From: Lachnospiraceae bacterium UBA7012
GTDB taxonomy: Bacteria; Bacillota; Clostridia; Lachnospirales; Lachnospiraceae
Assembly (NCBI GenBank): GCA_002449595.1
Contig: DJXE01000072.1
Span: 1 to 17,699 of the forward strand
Length of the DNA: 17,699 nt
Reading direction: 5' to 3'
The notes under the pieces are model-generated. The model did not search any database and was not told where the DNA came from. It was given only the letters and a program-made list of their open reading frames with translations. The translations under genes and the position numbers were made by a program. How positions within the stretch are numbered: position 1 is the first letter of the stretch; every line of letters begins with the position of its first letter. Shown here in pieces: positions 1-8,108 of this stretch.

Positions 1-319
1 CCATACCGCAGGTGACGAACACCATGTCCGCGCCCTTGAGCGCATTCGTGATCTCTTCTGAGCTCTCTTCCGCCGCCTTCATGCCGATGTCCGGATTTGC
101 GCCCGCGCCGAGGCCCTTGGTGAGCTTCGCCCCGATCTGCAGGAGCTTGGGAGCCTTGCAGAGCTGCAATGCCTGTACGTCTGTATTCACGCCGATGAAC
201 TCAACACCGGTGATTCTCTCATCGACCATGCGGTTGACGGCATTGTTTCCGGCGCCGCCGACGCCGACTACCTTTATCTTACAAGCAGTTTCCGCTTCAT
301 TGGTCTTTATCTCAAGCAT
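1..319 (-). CDS. ftsZ: Cell division protein FtsZ, N-terminal part (runs off the left edge)
   Basis: FtsZ is the tubulin-like GTPase that polymerises into the Z-ring at midcell and recruits the division machinery. The 106 residues visible begin [20 protein letters not shown] and contain the nucleotide-binding glycine loop [12 protein letters not shown], the [14 protein letters not shown] strand and the [11 protein letters not shown] loop. The sequence ends at VFVTCGMG, just inside the tubulin signature that normally continues GGGTGTG. The start is supported by a GGAAGGAG ribosome site 7 bases upstream. It is the last gene of the dcw cluster in the window, 86 bp after ftsQ, and has its own promoter in that gap. 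Cys in place of the commoner Ala before GMG is a small variation. The identification is certain; only the 3' part is missing because of the window edge. Confidence 0.98.
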   Translation of the reverse strand, partial: MLEIKTNEAETACKIKVVGVGGAGNNAVNRMVDERITGVEFIGVNTDVQALQLCKAPKLLQIGAKLTKGLGAGANPDIGMKAAEESSEEITNALKGADMVFVTCGM

Positions 320-380
320 GTTTGACTCCTTCCGTCATTCTCATTGACTAAACCGCATAATTGCGCAGATTTACAAAGTA

Positions 381-409
381 ATAATACCGTTGAGACGCCA
401 AAATATCAA
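381..409 (-). promoter_or_regulatory. Predicted sigma-A promoter for ftsZ
   Basis: On the minus strand a -35 TTGATA (bases 409-404) and a -10 TATTAT (386-381) are separated by exactly 17 bases, and each hexamer matches the consensus at 5 of 6 positions. The -35 overlaps the ftsQ stop codon (408-406). Transcription would start near 374, giving a leader of about 55 bases ahead of ftsZ. This suggests ftsZ can be expressed separately from the upstream cluster. The motif match is seen directly; promoter activity is inferred. Confidence 0.7.
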
Positions 410-1134
410 TCTGTTTTAACCTTTTTTTCTGTGAACGTCATATAGTTCGTGTCCGGGGTGTATCCGGATAAGTCAATAATTCCCTCCTTTCCGGTCAAAG
501 ATGGCAGAACATGGTATAAACTCGAGATTTTCTCGTTTGTGTACTGCTCTCCCCCGATCATGGCGCGGACCCCGCCGAACAGGAGCGTCATGTTGCCACT
601 CGAGTCGAAAAAGATCCGGTCAACCGTCATCTCGTATTTATCGAGCAGCTGGGTCACGTCCAGGATTCTCTTAAAAACGGAGGTGCTCTTCACCGGCAGC
701 TGTTCATAGAGGACGATGTGGTCGAACGTAAGGCCCGTGATCTCGGGTACACCCTCGACCTTCTCCCGGGAGGCCTCCACGACGATGCCGTCGCGGTCGA
801 AATACATGTAGCGTCCCAGATAGACGACGTAGCCGGCGAGCGCCTTCTCATACACGGAGATGTGGATGGTGTCCTCGGAGACGATCTCCACGTCCATGCG
901 GGCGATGAACGGCACGTCCTCAATGCCGCGGTCCCGGTACTTCAGCGAGAGGTACAGGCTGTTGCGGCCGAGCGGCCCGCCCGTCACGAGTTCCTCGATC
1001 TCCTCATCCGTGTAATGCGTGCTGCCCTCCACGGTCACGGTAGTGACCCGGTAGACGATGAGCACGTAAGCCGCGGCGCCGGCGATCAATATGAAAAGGA
1101 CCAGAAGGAGGGCCCATTTCCAGCGGCTTCTCAT
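406..1134 (-). CDS. ftsQ: Cell division protein FtsQ/DivIB
   Basis: This is a 242-residue bitopic membrane protein of the FtsQ/DivIB family. The family bridges FtsL and the septal synthases in the divisome and acts mainly outside the membrane. A short basic N-terminus (MRSRWKW) is followed by one hydrophobic segment at about residues 8-28, then a POTRA-type region at about 30-97 (TTVTVEGSTHYTDEEIEE, then SLKYRDRGIEDVPFI), then a beta domain at about 98-226 beginning YEKALAGYVVYLGRY and containing FDRDGIVV. The length is typical for clostridial DivIB. The start lies one base after the ftsW stop, so the two are probably translationally coupled. Clostridial genomes use the names ftsQ and divIB interchangeably; the family call is firm. 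Confidence 0.93.
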   Translation of the reverse strand: MRSRWKWALLLVLFILIAGAAAYVLIVYRVTTVTVEGSTHYTDEEIEELVTGGPLGRNSLYLSLKYRDRGIEDVPFIARMDVEIVSEDTIHISVYEKALAGYVVYLGRYMYFDRDGIVVEASREKVEGVPEITGLTFDHIVLYEQLPVKSTSVFKRILDVTQLLDKYEMTVDRIFFDSSGNMTLLFGGVRAMIGGEQYTNEKISSLYHVLPSLTGKEGIIDLSGYTPDTNYMTFTEKKVKTD

Positions 1135-1135
1135 C

Positions 1136-2497
1136 TCAGATCTCTCTCAGCCGGATGCCGCGCGCCACGCTGAGCACAAGCCCGACCTCAACGAGGAGGA
1201 AGAGGACCGAAGTGCCGCCGTAGCTTATAAACGGTAGAGTGACGCCGGTATTCGGGATCGTGTTGGTCACGACCGCGATATTCAGGATGACCTGTACCGC
1301 AAAGTGCCCCATCACGCCCACGACGAGCAGGGCGCCGTACAGGTCCTCACAGTTGTTGGCAATGATCATGAAGCGCCAGATCAGCATCACGAACATCAGG
1401 ATGATGCAGATCGCGCCGAACAGGCCGAGCTCCTCGCAGACGATGGAGAAGATCATGTCGTTCTGCGCCTCGGGAATGTATCCGAGCTTCTGCATGCTCT
1501 GCCCGAGTCCTTTGCCGAACACGCCGCCGGAGCCGATCGCATAGAGCGCCTGCAGCGTCTGGAAAGCGGTGTCGCTCGCATAAGACTGCGGGTCAAGCCA
1601 TGCCAGGATCCGGCTTCCGCGGAAGTCGAGCCCCGCCATCGCCGCCGGGTCCTTCGCCCTCTGGATCGTGATGAAGATCCACAGCGCGGCGGCTCCGACC
1701 ACGAGGACACCCATGAAGACGAACCGCTTATAATCCGGGCTCGCGACGAAGACCATCACCGCCGCGATCGCCATGACGACGATAGCGGAACTCAGGTTGT
1801 TCGTGATCTTCCAGAGCATGACGCCGATGATTCCGGACGGGATCATCACGGCGATCATCCACTTCCAGGTCCGGATCTTCCGCCCGACCTTCTCAATGAG
1901 GAGCGCCGTCGCCATAATGATGGCCACCTTGGCGATCTCGGCGGGCTGGACAGAGACAGGGCCGAAGTAGATCCACCTCTTCGCGCCGCCCGCTTCTGTA
2001 CCAAAAGGTATGATCGCAACGATCAGCGCGGCTGCCACGCCGAAGGCAGGCCACGCGAGTTTTCTCCAAACTGTGTAAGGAAAGAATGCCGTAATAACCA
2101 TGCCGACCAGGCCGATGAGCGTCGCGAGCAGCTGCTTCTTGAGGTAAAAAGCGGAATCGCCGTACTTGAGCGCCGCCTCATAGGAGCTCGTCGAGTAGAG
2201 CATGACGAGGCCGAACGCGAGCAGGAAGAGGACGATGAAGATCAGGCTGTAGTCATGAAACCCGGCCTGCTCCGCAGTGACGCCGCCGCGCTTCGCCTTC
2301 GGCTTCTGCTTCCTTTTGCGCGAAGCAGCCACAGACAGCCTTCTGGAGGATTCCCTCCTGCGCCTGTCCAGTTCCGCCGCGCGCTCTCTCTGATATCTGT
2401 TCTGTGTCCTCGTCTTTACTGCCAATGCTCCGTTCCCGGTCGTTGAGTATCGATGATGACTTCTTGTGATTGCGTATTGTTGCTGCCTGCTTGCCAT
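1136..2497 (-). CDS. ftsW: Peptidoglycan glycosyltransferase FtsW (SEDS family)
   Basis: FtsW is the SEDS-family polymerase that extends septal glycan strands from lipid II, working with its partner class B PBP. The 453 residues show an unusually long basic cytoplasmic N-terminus (about residues 1-80, with Arg/Lys-rich runs near 45-72), then about ten membrane segments. Family motifs are clear: GGAKRWI at 170-176, QPAEIAK at 184-190, YIPEAQNDMIF around the likely catalytic Asp347, EELG at 355-358, IPNTGVTLPFISYGGTS at 414-430. The SpoVE and RodA relatives share these motifs; the dcw location favours FtsW. The ATG at 2497 has an in-frame stop two codons upstream and only a weak ribosome site, so a slightly later non-ATG start is possible. 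A 71-bp gap separates it from murD, with a weak promoter-like sequence. Confidence 0.92.
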   Translation of the reverse strand: MASRQQQYAITRSHHRYSTTGNGALAVKTRTQNRYQRERAAELDRRRRESSRRLSVAASRKRKQKPKAKRGGVTAEQAGFHDYSLIFIVLFLLAFGLVMLYSTSSYEAALKYGDSAFYLKKQLLATLIGLVGMVITAFFPYTVWRKLAWPAFGVAAALIVAIIPFGTEAGGAKRWIYFGPVSVQPAEIAKVAIIMATALLIEKVGRKIRTWKWMIAVMIPSGIIGVMLWKITNNLSSAIVVMAIAAVMVFVASPDYKRFVFMGVLVVGAAALWIFITIQRAKDPAAMAGLDFRGSRILAWLDPQSYASDTAFQTLQALYAIGSGGVFGKGLGQSMQKLGYIPEAQNDMIFSIVCEELGLFGAICIILMFVMLIWRFMIIANNCEDLYGALLVVGVMGHFAVQVILNIAVVTNTIPNTGVTLPFISYGGTSVLFLLVEVGLVLSVARGIRLREI

Positions 2498-2568
2498 TCT
2501 TTACTGCTGCTGTTCTGTCGCTATACTCCGTCTGATAATTATGTCGATGAAAAGTGTTGATCCGCGCC

Positions 2569-3966
2569 TCAAAGCGTTTTCACATATTCCTTAAACTGCC
2601 GGCCCCGCTCTTCGTAGTCGGGGAACATGCCCCAGCTCGCGCAGGCGGGCGACAGAAGGACCGCGTCTCCGGGCTCCGCCGCTTCCCTGCAGTGGTCCAG
2701 GCACTCATGGAAGGTATCTGCGAAAGAAATATTCTCAACACCATGCTTGCGCGCACATTCTGCAATGTCCTGCGCCGTCTGCCCGATGAGGACGAGCTCC
2801 TTCACTTTGCCGTCGAAAGCCTCGATCCACTCGTCATAAGTGTTTTTCTTATCATAGCCGCCCCCGATCAGGACCGTCGGGCGGTCCATCGCGCGGATCC
2901 CCTGGATCGCGGCATCCGGATTGGTCGCCTTGGAGTCGTTGTAGTAGCGGACGCCGTCCACCTCGCGCACGAACTCGATGCGGTGCTCCACCGGAGGGAA
3001 GTCACGGACGACCTGCAGGATCGTCTCCATCGGCACGCCGGCCGCCTCGGTCATCGCGATCGCGGCCATCACATTTTCGGCGTTGCAGACGCCGACGAGG
3101 TGCATGTCATGCACGTCCATCAGGCGCTCCTGCGCGCCGTCCCTGACGCGGACAATGTCGCTGCCGCTGAGCCAGAGGCCGTTCTCCGGCTTCTCGCCCG
3201 AAGAGAACCACACGACCTGCGGCGCATTCTCCTTCTGCATGAGCTCCGTCCCGAAAGGCCGCAGCCACTCGTCGCAGTAATTGAGCACGATCGTGTCGCT
3301 GCTGTTCTGGTTCATCGCGATCTTCTCCTTGATCGCGGCATAATTCTCCATCGTGTAGTGGCGGTTCAGGTGATCCGGCGTGATATTCAGGATCGCCGAG
3401 ACGACCGGCTTGAAGTCGTGGACGCACTCGAGCTGGAAGCTGCTGATCTCCGCGACGCTCACGGAATCCTCCGCCGTCTCCATCGCCTCGCGCGCGTACG
3501 CATTGCCGATGTTGCCGACCACATGGACGGCGCCGTTCACCGCCTTCATGATCTCGCCGACGAGCGTCGTCGTGGTCGTCTTGCCGTTCGTGCCGGTGAT
3601 CGCCAGAACGCGGCCCTTCTCGAACTGCCACGCGAGCTCGATCTCCGACAGGATCGGAAGTCCTGCGTCGCGAAGCTGCGCCGCGAGAGGGCTGTCCGTC
3701 GGAACCGCCGGGCTGAGGACGACCATGGTCAGGTCCTTCGCCTTTTCCTCCGGAAAGTCTCCTATGATCACTTCAGGAAAAGCCTTATCCTCCGGCATCA
3801 ACGATTCCCGCACCTTATCTTCTGTCTGCTGCGCGTTCTGCTCGAGCAGGATGACGTGCACTTCGCCCGTCCCCGCATCAAGCTGGTGCAGGAGGTGAAC
3901 CGCTCCGACACCGCTTCTTCCGCCGCCGATCATAAGAACATTTTTATACACATCTTTCTGGAACAT
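2569..3966 (-). CDS. murD: UDP-N-acetylmuramoyl-L-alanine--D-glutamate ligase (MurD)
   Basis: MurD is the cytoplasmic Mur ligase that adds D-glutamate to UDP-MurNAc-L-Ala at the cost of ATP. Its 465 residues show the three-domain layout. The N-terminal nucleotide-sugar fold has GGGRSGVGAV at 14-23. The central ATPase domain has the P-loop GTNGKTTTTT at 125-134, SSFQLE at 175-180, NITPDHLNRH at 194-203, and Lys213 in the place of the carbamylated lysine. The C-terminal domain has EHRIEFV at 327-333, NDSKATNPDA at 343-352 and LSPACASWGMF at 438-448. The last motif usually has Asp before MF or QF; here it is Gly446. The gene lies 33 bp after mraY, so the mraY and murD steps are co-transcribed while murE and murF are elsewhere. 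Confidence 0.97.
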   Translation of the reverse strand: MFQKDVYKNVLMIGGGRSGVGAVHLLHQLDAGTGEVHVILLEQNAQQTEDKVRESLMPEDKAFPEVIIGDFPEEKAKDLTMVVLSPAVPTDSPLAAQLRDAGLPILSEIELAWQFEKGRVLAITGTNGKTTTTTLVGEIMKAVNGAVHVVGNIGNAYAREAMETAEDSVSVAEISSFQLECVHDFKPVVSAILNITPDHLNRHYTMENYAAIKEKIAMNQNSSDTIVLNYCDEWLRPFGTELMQKENAPQVVWFSSGEKPENGLWLSGSDIVRVRDGAQERLMDVHDMHLVGVCNAENVMAAIAMTEAAGVPMETILQVVRDFPPVEHRIEFVREVDGVRYYNDSKATNPDAAIQGIRAMDRPTVLIGGGYDKKNTYDEWIEAFDGKVKELVLIGQTAQDIAECARKHGVENISFADTFHECLDHCREAAEPGDAVLLSPACASWGMFPDYEERGRQFKEYVKTL

Positions 3967-3999
3967 TTCTTTGCATCTCTCTTCCTTATGAAACTTTTT

Positions 4000-5019
4000 T
4001 CACCAAACGCCAAGAAGGCAGATCGCCCCAAGCAGCACCGTCACGATCGTAAATCTCGCGACGACCTGAACCTCGGACCAGCCGCCGATCTCAAAGTGAT
4101 GATGGATCGGGGCCATGCGGAAAAACCTTTTTCCCTTCGTCGCCTTGAAATAGAGCACCTGGATGATGACCGAGATCACTTCCGCCATGTAGATGAAGCC
4201 GATCAGCGGGATGAACAGAGGCATCTGCAGGAGGTAGGCGACGCCGGCGACGAAGCCGCCGAGTGCGAGGGAACCGGTGTCTCCCATGAAGATCTTGGCC
4301 GGATAGGCGTTATAGATGAGGAATCCGAGCAGCGCGCCGATCATCGCCGCGCCCGCGATCACGACTGCCGGAGCGGCTGAGCCGTAATTCTGGCTGCTGA
4401 TCCTGCCGGTCATGACAGCCGCTGCGACGAAGAACACTGCCACTGCGATCGTGACGCAGCTCGCCATGCCGTCGACGCCGTCGTTCAGGTTCGTTCCGTT
4501 CACGGTCGCGACCATGACGAAAAGCATGAACGGGATGTTGAAGTAGCCGAGGTGAAGCATCACGCCGTCCGCAAAAGGAACCTTCATCGCGAGCGGGATG
4601 TGATGGATGAACCGGATATAGCAGGTGAAGATCATCGCGATCGCGATCTGGAGCAGGAGCTTCTGCCAGGCCTTCAGGCCCATGGAGCGCTTCAGGACGA
4701 CCTTGATGTAATCGTCGACGAAGCCGACCGCGCCAAATCCCACCGTCAGGATGAGGACCGGGATGACTTCGGGCGCGCGCCGCGCCATGATGACGCCGCT
4801 CACGACAAAGCCGAGGAGGATCATGAGTCCGCCCATGTTCGGCGTGCCGCTCTTCTTGAGATGGCTCTTCGGTCCGTCATCTCTCTCCGTCTGGCCCGCC
4901 TTGATCTTTCTGAGATACGGGATCAGAAAATACCCGGAGACCGCGCTGACCGCAAAAGCGATCAGGAGCGGCAGGCAGATCAGCCTGCAAATTGCTTGTA
5001 CATCCATACTGACTAACAT
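4000..5019 (-). CDS. mraY: Phospho-N-acetylmuramoyl-pentapeptide transferase (MraY)
   Basis: MraY is the polytopic membrane enzyme that moves phospho-MurNAc-pentapeptide from UDP to undecaprenyl phosphate, making lipid I. The 339 residues carry all family motifs: DDGPKSHLKKSGTPNMGG at 47-64, the Asp pair in GFVDDYIK at 102-103, NGTNLNDGVDG at 174-184 with Asp180, MGDTGSLALGG at 245-255 with Asp247, and MAPIHHHFE at 302-310 containing the conserved histidines. About ten hydrophobic segments separate them. The first ATG (5019) is preferred because AAGGAAAAG sits just upstream; a second ATG four codons later is also possible. The 18-bp gap to the PBP gene holds this ribosome site and indicates one transcript. 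Confidence 0.98.
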   Translation of the reverse strand: MLVSMDVQAICRLICLPLLIAFAVSAVSGYFLIPYLRKIKAGQTERDDGPKSHLKKSGTPNMGGLMILLGFVVSGVIMARRAPEVIPVLILTVGFGAVGFVDDYIKVVLKRSMGLKAWQKLLLQIAIAMIFTCYIRFIHHIPLAMKVPFADGVMLHLGYFNIPFMLFVMVATVNGTNLNDGVDGMASCVTIAVAVFFVAAAVMTGRISSQNYGSAAPAVVIAGAAMIGALLGFLIYNAYPAKIFMGDTGSLALGGFVAGVAYLLQMPLFIPLIGFIYMAEVISVIIQVLYFKATKGKRFFRMAPIHHHFEIGGWSEVQVVARFTIVTVLLGAICLLGVW

Positions 5020-5037
5020 AATCTTTTCCTTTTCCTG

Positions 5038-7470
5038 TTATTCCTGCGGGATCGGCTCCACCACCGGTTCTGCTGCGGGCTCTGCCGCCGGTGCCGGCGC
5101 CGCCTCACCCTGCGCTGTTCCTGCCTCCGGCTGCGCCTCAGGCGTGCTCACCGGAAGCGAAGTCGTGATCGTTGAATCAAAAGAAGAATCATAATCGTAT
5201 CCTGTCTCCGGGTCAATATGGTGACCGTTCGAAGGATCGATCAGAAGCCCGGTCTCCGGATCCACAGGGAACTCTTTCCAGGACTGGTCGAGCTCGGGAT
5301 ACTCCGGCTCAGCCTCTCCTTCTCCTTCCGTGCCTTCTCCGGAACCTTCCTCCGTGCTCTCGCCGCCTTCGCCGGCTGCGGCCTGCGCCGCGGCATCGTC
5401 GCCTTCGGTCGGCAGGACGCCGTCCTCCGTCTTCGTGACGAGGTCGGACTGCGCGCCGAGCGCCAGCGTGTTGGCGAGGTTCATCTCCTCAAGTTCCTTC
5501 TGCTCCTCTTCCGAGAGGGGCTCCGTCATGTAGATGTTGAGGTAAGGAAGCGCTTCCGTCAAGACGTTTCGAACGATGCGGGTCGCATACTTCGCGTCCG
5601 GCTGGAAGGAAGTGTTCGGTCTGTCCACGACGACGTAGACCATGACCTGAGGGTCGTCCACCGGCGCAAAGCCCATGAAGGAGACGACGTAGTTCGTCTT
5701 GTCACGCGGAATGGTCTCCGCCGTGCCGGTCTTGCCGCCGATGACATAGCCCGCCGGCCTTGCGGTGTGGCCGGTGCCGCGCTCGCCCATAACGACCTGC
5801 CTGCAGTACTCGCGGATCTTGGCGCTCGTGGTTGCGGAGACGGTCTTTTTCAGGATGCGGGGCTCGATGTTCCGCACCGTCGCGCCGCCGGGGCTCGTGA
5901 TCTTGCTCACGAGGTGGGGTTCGTAGTAGTTGCCGCCGTTGATGATCGAGGCGAACCCGGCCGCCATCTGGATCATCGTGACGTTGAAGTTCTGTCCGAA
6001 GGAGTTGGTCGCGAGGTCCGTGATTCCCATGCGGTCCGCGTCGTAGATGAAGCCGACGGTTCTGGCCTCTCCCGCAAGGTCGACGTTCGTCTTCAGGCCG
6101 AAGTTGAAGATGCTCTGGAACTTGCAGAAGTCATCGATGCCGGTCGCCATCGCGATCTCCATCAGCGCGACGTTGCAGGAGGTCTCGACCGCCTGCGAGA
6201 CGGTCAGAAGGCCGTCGCCGTACACGTTGTGGCAGTTGATGTCCCAGCCGCCGATGTTGAGCTTGCCTTCGCAGTAGTAGGTCTCGTTTCCCGTGATCGC
6301 GCCGCTCTCGAGGCCTGCCGCCACCGTGAACAGCTTGGCGACGGAACCCGGCTCGTAGTAGTCGGAAATGCAGAAGTTTCTCCAGAGGGCGTTCAGATAG
6401 CGCGTCTTCTCATCCTGGGTGAAGGCGGCGACGTCGTCTGCCGTGAGGTACTCGTTGGGATAGGCGGGTGCGTCCTTTTCATCCAGCTTGGGCATGCCGA
6501 TGAGCGCATCCGTATTGTACGGGTCGTTGAGGTCAAATCCCGGATAGGATCCCATGCCGAGGATCTCGCCCGTCTTGACGTTCATGACGACGCAGCCGAC
6601 GTTGTTCGCGCCGTTGCCGTTGTGCTGCTCGTCCTTGTGCTCGTCGTTGAATTTCTTCAGGTACTTCTCGACGATGCTCTGCACGTTCGCGTCGATCGTC
6701 GACACGAGGTTGTTGCCGTCGGTCGCGTCGATCGTCGTCCGCTCGAGGTTGGCGTTCTCGTCGAGGTATCCGTATTCCCTGCCGGGCGTGCCGTTCAGCA
6801 CGTCATTGTAGTACTCTTCCAGGCCGAACGTACCGACGTTGCTGCCGTTGGTGAAGCCGATGACGTCGCACGCAAGAGAGCCGTTCGGGTAGCTGCGGAT
6901 GTAGTTCGCGTCGAACCAGATCCCGGTGATATTGCTGTACTCGCGCTCCTTCTGCGGCTTGCCTTCCTTCGCCTCCGTCGCCCTGCCGACGCGCAGTTCC
7001 TCGTCGTACTGCGTCTTGGCGTCGTACGAGAGGTTCTTCATCGCGATGTAGTACTGGGAATCCGGATTGTCCGTCACGTACTGGCGGATCTTGTCGGCGT
7101 CGATCCCAAGCCTGCTGATGGCCCGAAGACTGGGTTCCAGGTAGTACTCCTTTTCCAGCATCTGCTTCGCGTCGATGATGACGTCGTAGACGAGCTCGGA
7201 GTCCGCGAGGACCGTTCCCTTGGCGTCCAGGATCGTGCCGCGCTTGTAGTCGATCACGCGGCTGTCATAGGACTGCTGCGAGAGCACCTGCTTCTTGTAA
7301 GTGTTCCCGTTATCCCTGCTGATCGCGTAAATATTGATTCCCAGACCGACAAAAGCCAGCAGTACCAGAATAAACAGTACTACCAGCTTTCTCTGCATCG
7401 ATATTGTGAACCGGCGCGCCGCCGGCTCCCGGTCCGCACGCCTCCTGTTTCTGCTGTTATTTCCCGCCAT
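5038..7470 (-). CDS. ftsI: Septal class B penicillin-binding protein (FtsI/PBP2-type transpeptidase)
   Basis: This is a membrane-anchored D,D-transpeptidase that cross-links septal peptidoglycan as the partner of FtsW. A basic N-terminus is followed by one membrane segment at about 28-50, the dimerisation domain from RGTILDAKGTVLA (78-90) and the transpeptidase domain. The active-site motifs are SVAK at 376-379 within YEPGSVAKLF, SCN at 431-433, and KTGT at 580-583. After about residue 650 comes a tail of roughly 160 residues: a Glu/Gly/Ser-rich stretch (about 690-722), three tandem octapeptides VDPETGLL, IDPSNGHH and IDPETGYD at 736-759, and an Ala/Pro/Glu-rich end. No PASTA domain is visible. 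The 810-residue length is above the usual family size because of this tail. The gene lies 45 bp after ftsL and 18 bp before mraY. Confidence 0.93.
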   Translation of the reverse strand: MAGNNSRNRRRADREPAARRFTISMQRKLVVLFILVLLAFVGLGINIYAISRDNGNTYKKQVLSQQSYDSRVIDYKRGTILDAKGTVLADSELVYDVIIDAKQMLEKEYYLEPSLRAISRLGIDADKIRQYVTDNPDSQYYIAMKNLSYDAKTQYDEELRVGRATEAKEGKPQKEREYSNITGIWFDANYIRSYPNGSLACDVIGFTNGSNVGTFGLEEYYNDVLNGTPGREYGYLDENANLERTTIDATDGNNLVSTIDANVQSIVEKYLKKFNDEHKDEQHNGNGANNVGCVVMNVKTGEILGMGSYPGFDLNDPYNTDALIGMPKLDEKDAPAYPNEYLTADDVAAFTQDEKTRYLNALWRNFCISDYYEPGSVAKLFTVAAGLESGAITGNETYYCEGKLNIGGWDINCHNVYGDGLLTVSQAVETSCNVALMEIAMATGIDDFCKFQSIFNFGLKTNVDLAGEARTVGFIYDADRMGITDLATNSFGQNFNVTMIQMAAGFASIINGGNYYEPHLVSKITSPGGATVRNIEPRILKKTVSATTSAKIREYCRQVVMGERGTGHTARPAGYVIGGKTGTAETIPRDKTNYVVSFMGFAPVDDPQVMVYVVVDRPNTSFQPDAKYATRIVRNVLTEALPYLNIYMTEPLSEEEQKELEEMNLANTLALGAQSDLVTKTEDGVLPTEGDDAAAQAAAGEGGESTEEGSGEGTEGEGEAEPEYPELDQSWKEFPVDPETGLLIDPSNGHHIDPETGYDYDSSFDSTITTSLPVSTPEAQPEAGTAQGEAAPAPAAEPAAEPVVEPIPQE
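5194..5265 (-). repeat. Three tandem 24-bp units coding [VI]DPxxGxx octapeptides in the PBP tail
   Basis: The PBP C-terminal tail contains three successive eight-residue units, VDPETGLL, IDPSNGHH and IDPETGYD (residues 736-759), corresponding to 72 bp of DNA. The units share the pattern hydrophobic-Asp-Pro-x-(Thr/Asn)-Gly. They lie outside the transpeptidase domain, on the extracytoplasmic side, between acidic and Pro/Ala-rich linkers. Confidence 0.8.
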
Positions 7471-7515
7471 TTACCAGTTCTCTTCGCGCCGCAGAAGTCG
7501 GGCGCGGCTCCTGTC

Positions 7516-8073
7516 TCAGTCTCCGATCAGCCCGACCTGCTTCACGTAGTCCTCCGAATCGTTCTGCACGCGAATGATCTGATCCTTCTGCGCGTACCGC
7601 ATGCCGAGCTTCGTGACTGCCGTGTATTTGATTTCATCCAGGTCGATGCTGCTGTTGATCTTGTTGTACTTCTCATCGTTGGCAGCCTTCAGCGTGGACA
7701 GCTGGCTCTCCAGCGAGGAGATGGATTTGACTGAGCTTGTGAGATCTGCCTGCAGACGGATATAACTGATCAGGATAAAGCACATGGCGCCCATCAAAAC
7801 TGCCATAAAGATCAGGTAGCCCGGATTCATGTGCGCCGCGCGCTCCCTGTTCCTGCGCGCGATCATCCTGGACTGCCGGCTCGCCTGCTGCTGGATGCTG
7901 CCCCGCTCCTGCCTGCGGTCCCGGTCCCGCTGCGGCTGTTCGTATTCCCAGTCCCGCTGCGGTGCCGCCGCGCCGTAGACGTATGCGTCGCGCATCCTGC
8001 CCTGGCCTGCGCTTCTTCCCGTATTTAATGTGCGGCTTCGGCTGCCGCCTGTGCCGTATCTTTTTCCTGCCAT
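7516..8073 (-). CDS. ftsL: FtsL-type septum formation protein
   Basis: This small bitopic divisome protein of 185 residues is identified by topology and position. It has a long, Arg/Gln-rich cytoplasmic N-terminus (about 1-83), one membrane segment at about 85-105 (GYLIFMAVLMGAMCFILISY), and an extracytoplasmic coiled coil at about 107-140 with heptad-spaced Leu/Ile, followed by a short C-terminal region. FtsL proteins diverge fast in sequence but keep this layout and this place between rsmH and the PBP gene. They pair with DivIC and FtsQ/DivIB and help activate FtsW and the PBP. A purine-rich GGAGGGGGAAG ribosome site precedes the ATG. The rsmH gene ends 35 bp upstream. The N-terminal extension is longer than in model FtsL proteins. 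Confidence 0.82.
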   Translation of the reverse strand: MAGKRYGTGGSRSRTLNTGRSAGQGRMRDAYVYGAAAPQRDWEYEQPQRDRDRRQERGSIQQQASRQSRMIARRNRERAAHMNPGYLIFMAVLMGAMCFILISYIRLQADLTSSVKSISSLESQLSTLKAANDEKYNKINSSIDLDEIKYTAVTKLGMRYAQKDQIIRVQNDSEDYVKQVGLIGD

Positions 8074-8108
8074 GACTGACTTCCCCCTCCGGAGTCATTC
8101 AACGGTCA

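Noticed and set aside
2498..2568. Promoter between murD and ftsW (TCGACA, 16 bp, TATAGC on the minus strand)
   Set aside because: Both hexamers are poor and the spacing is short; not strong enough to list as a feature.
2554..4380. 608-codon open frame on the plus strand across murD and mraY
   Set aside because: It lies antisense to two genes with complete catalytic motifs, and its translation is Arg/Asp/His-rich with no domain. Long antisense frames are expected in GC-rich coding DNA.
5218..7734. 838-codon open frame on the plus strand antisense to the PBP gene
   Set aside because: The translation is Val/Asp/Arg-rich and featureless, while the opposite strand encodes a full penicillin-binding protein.
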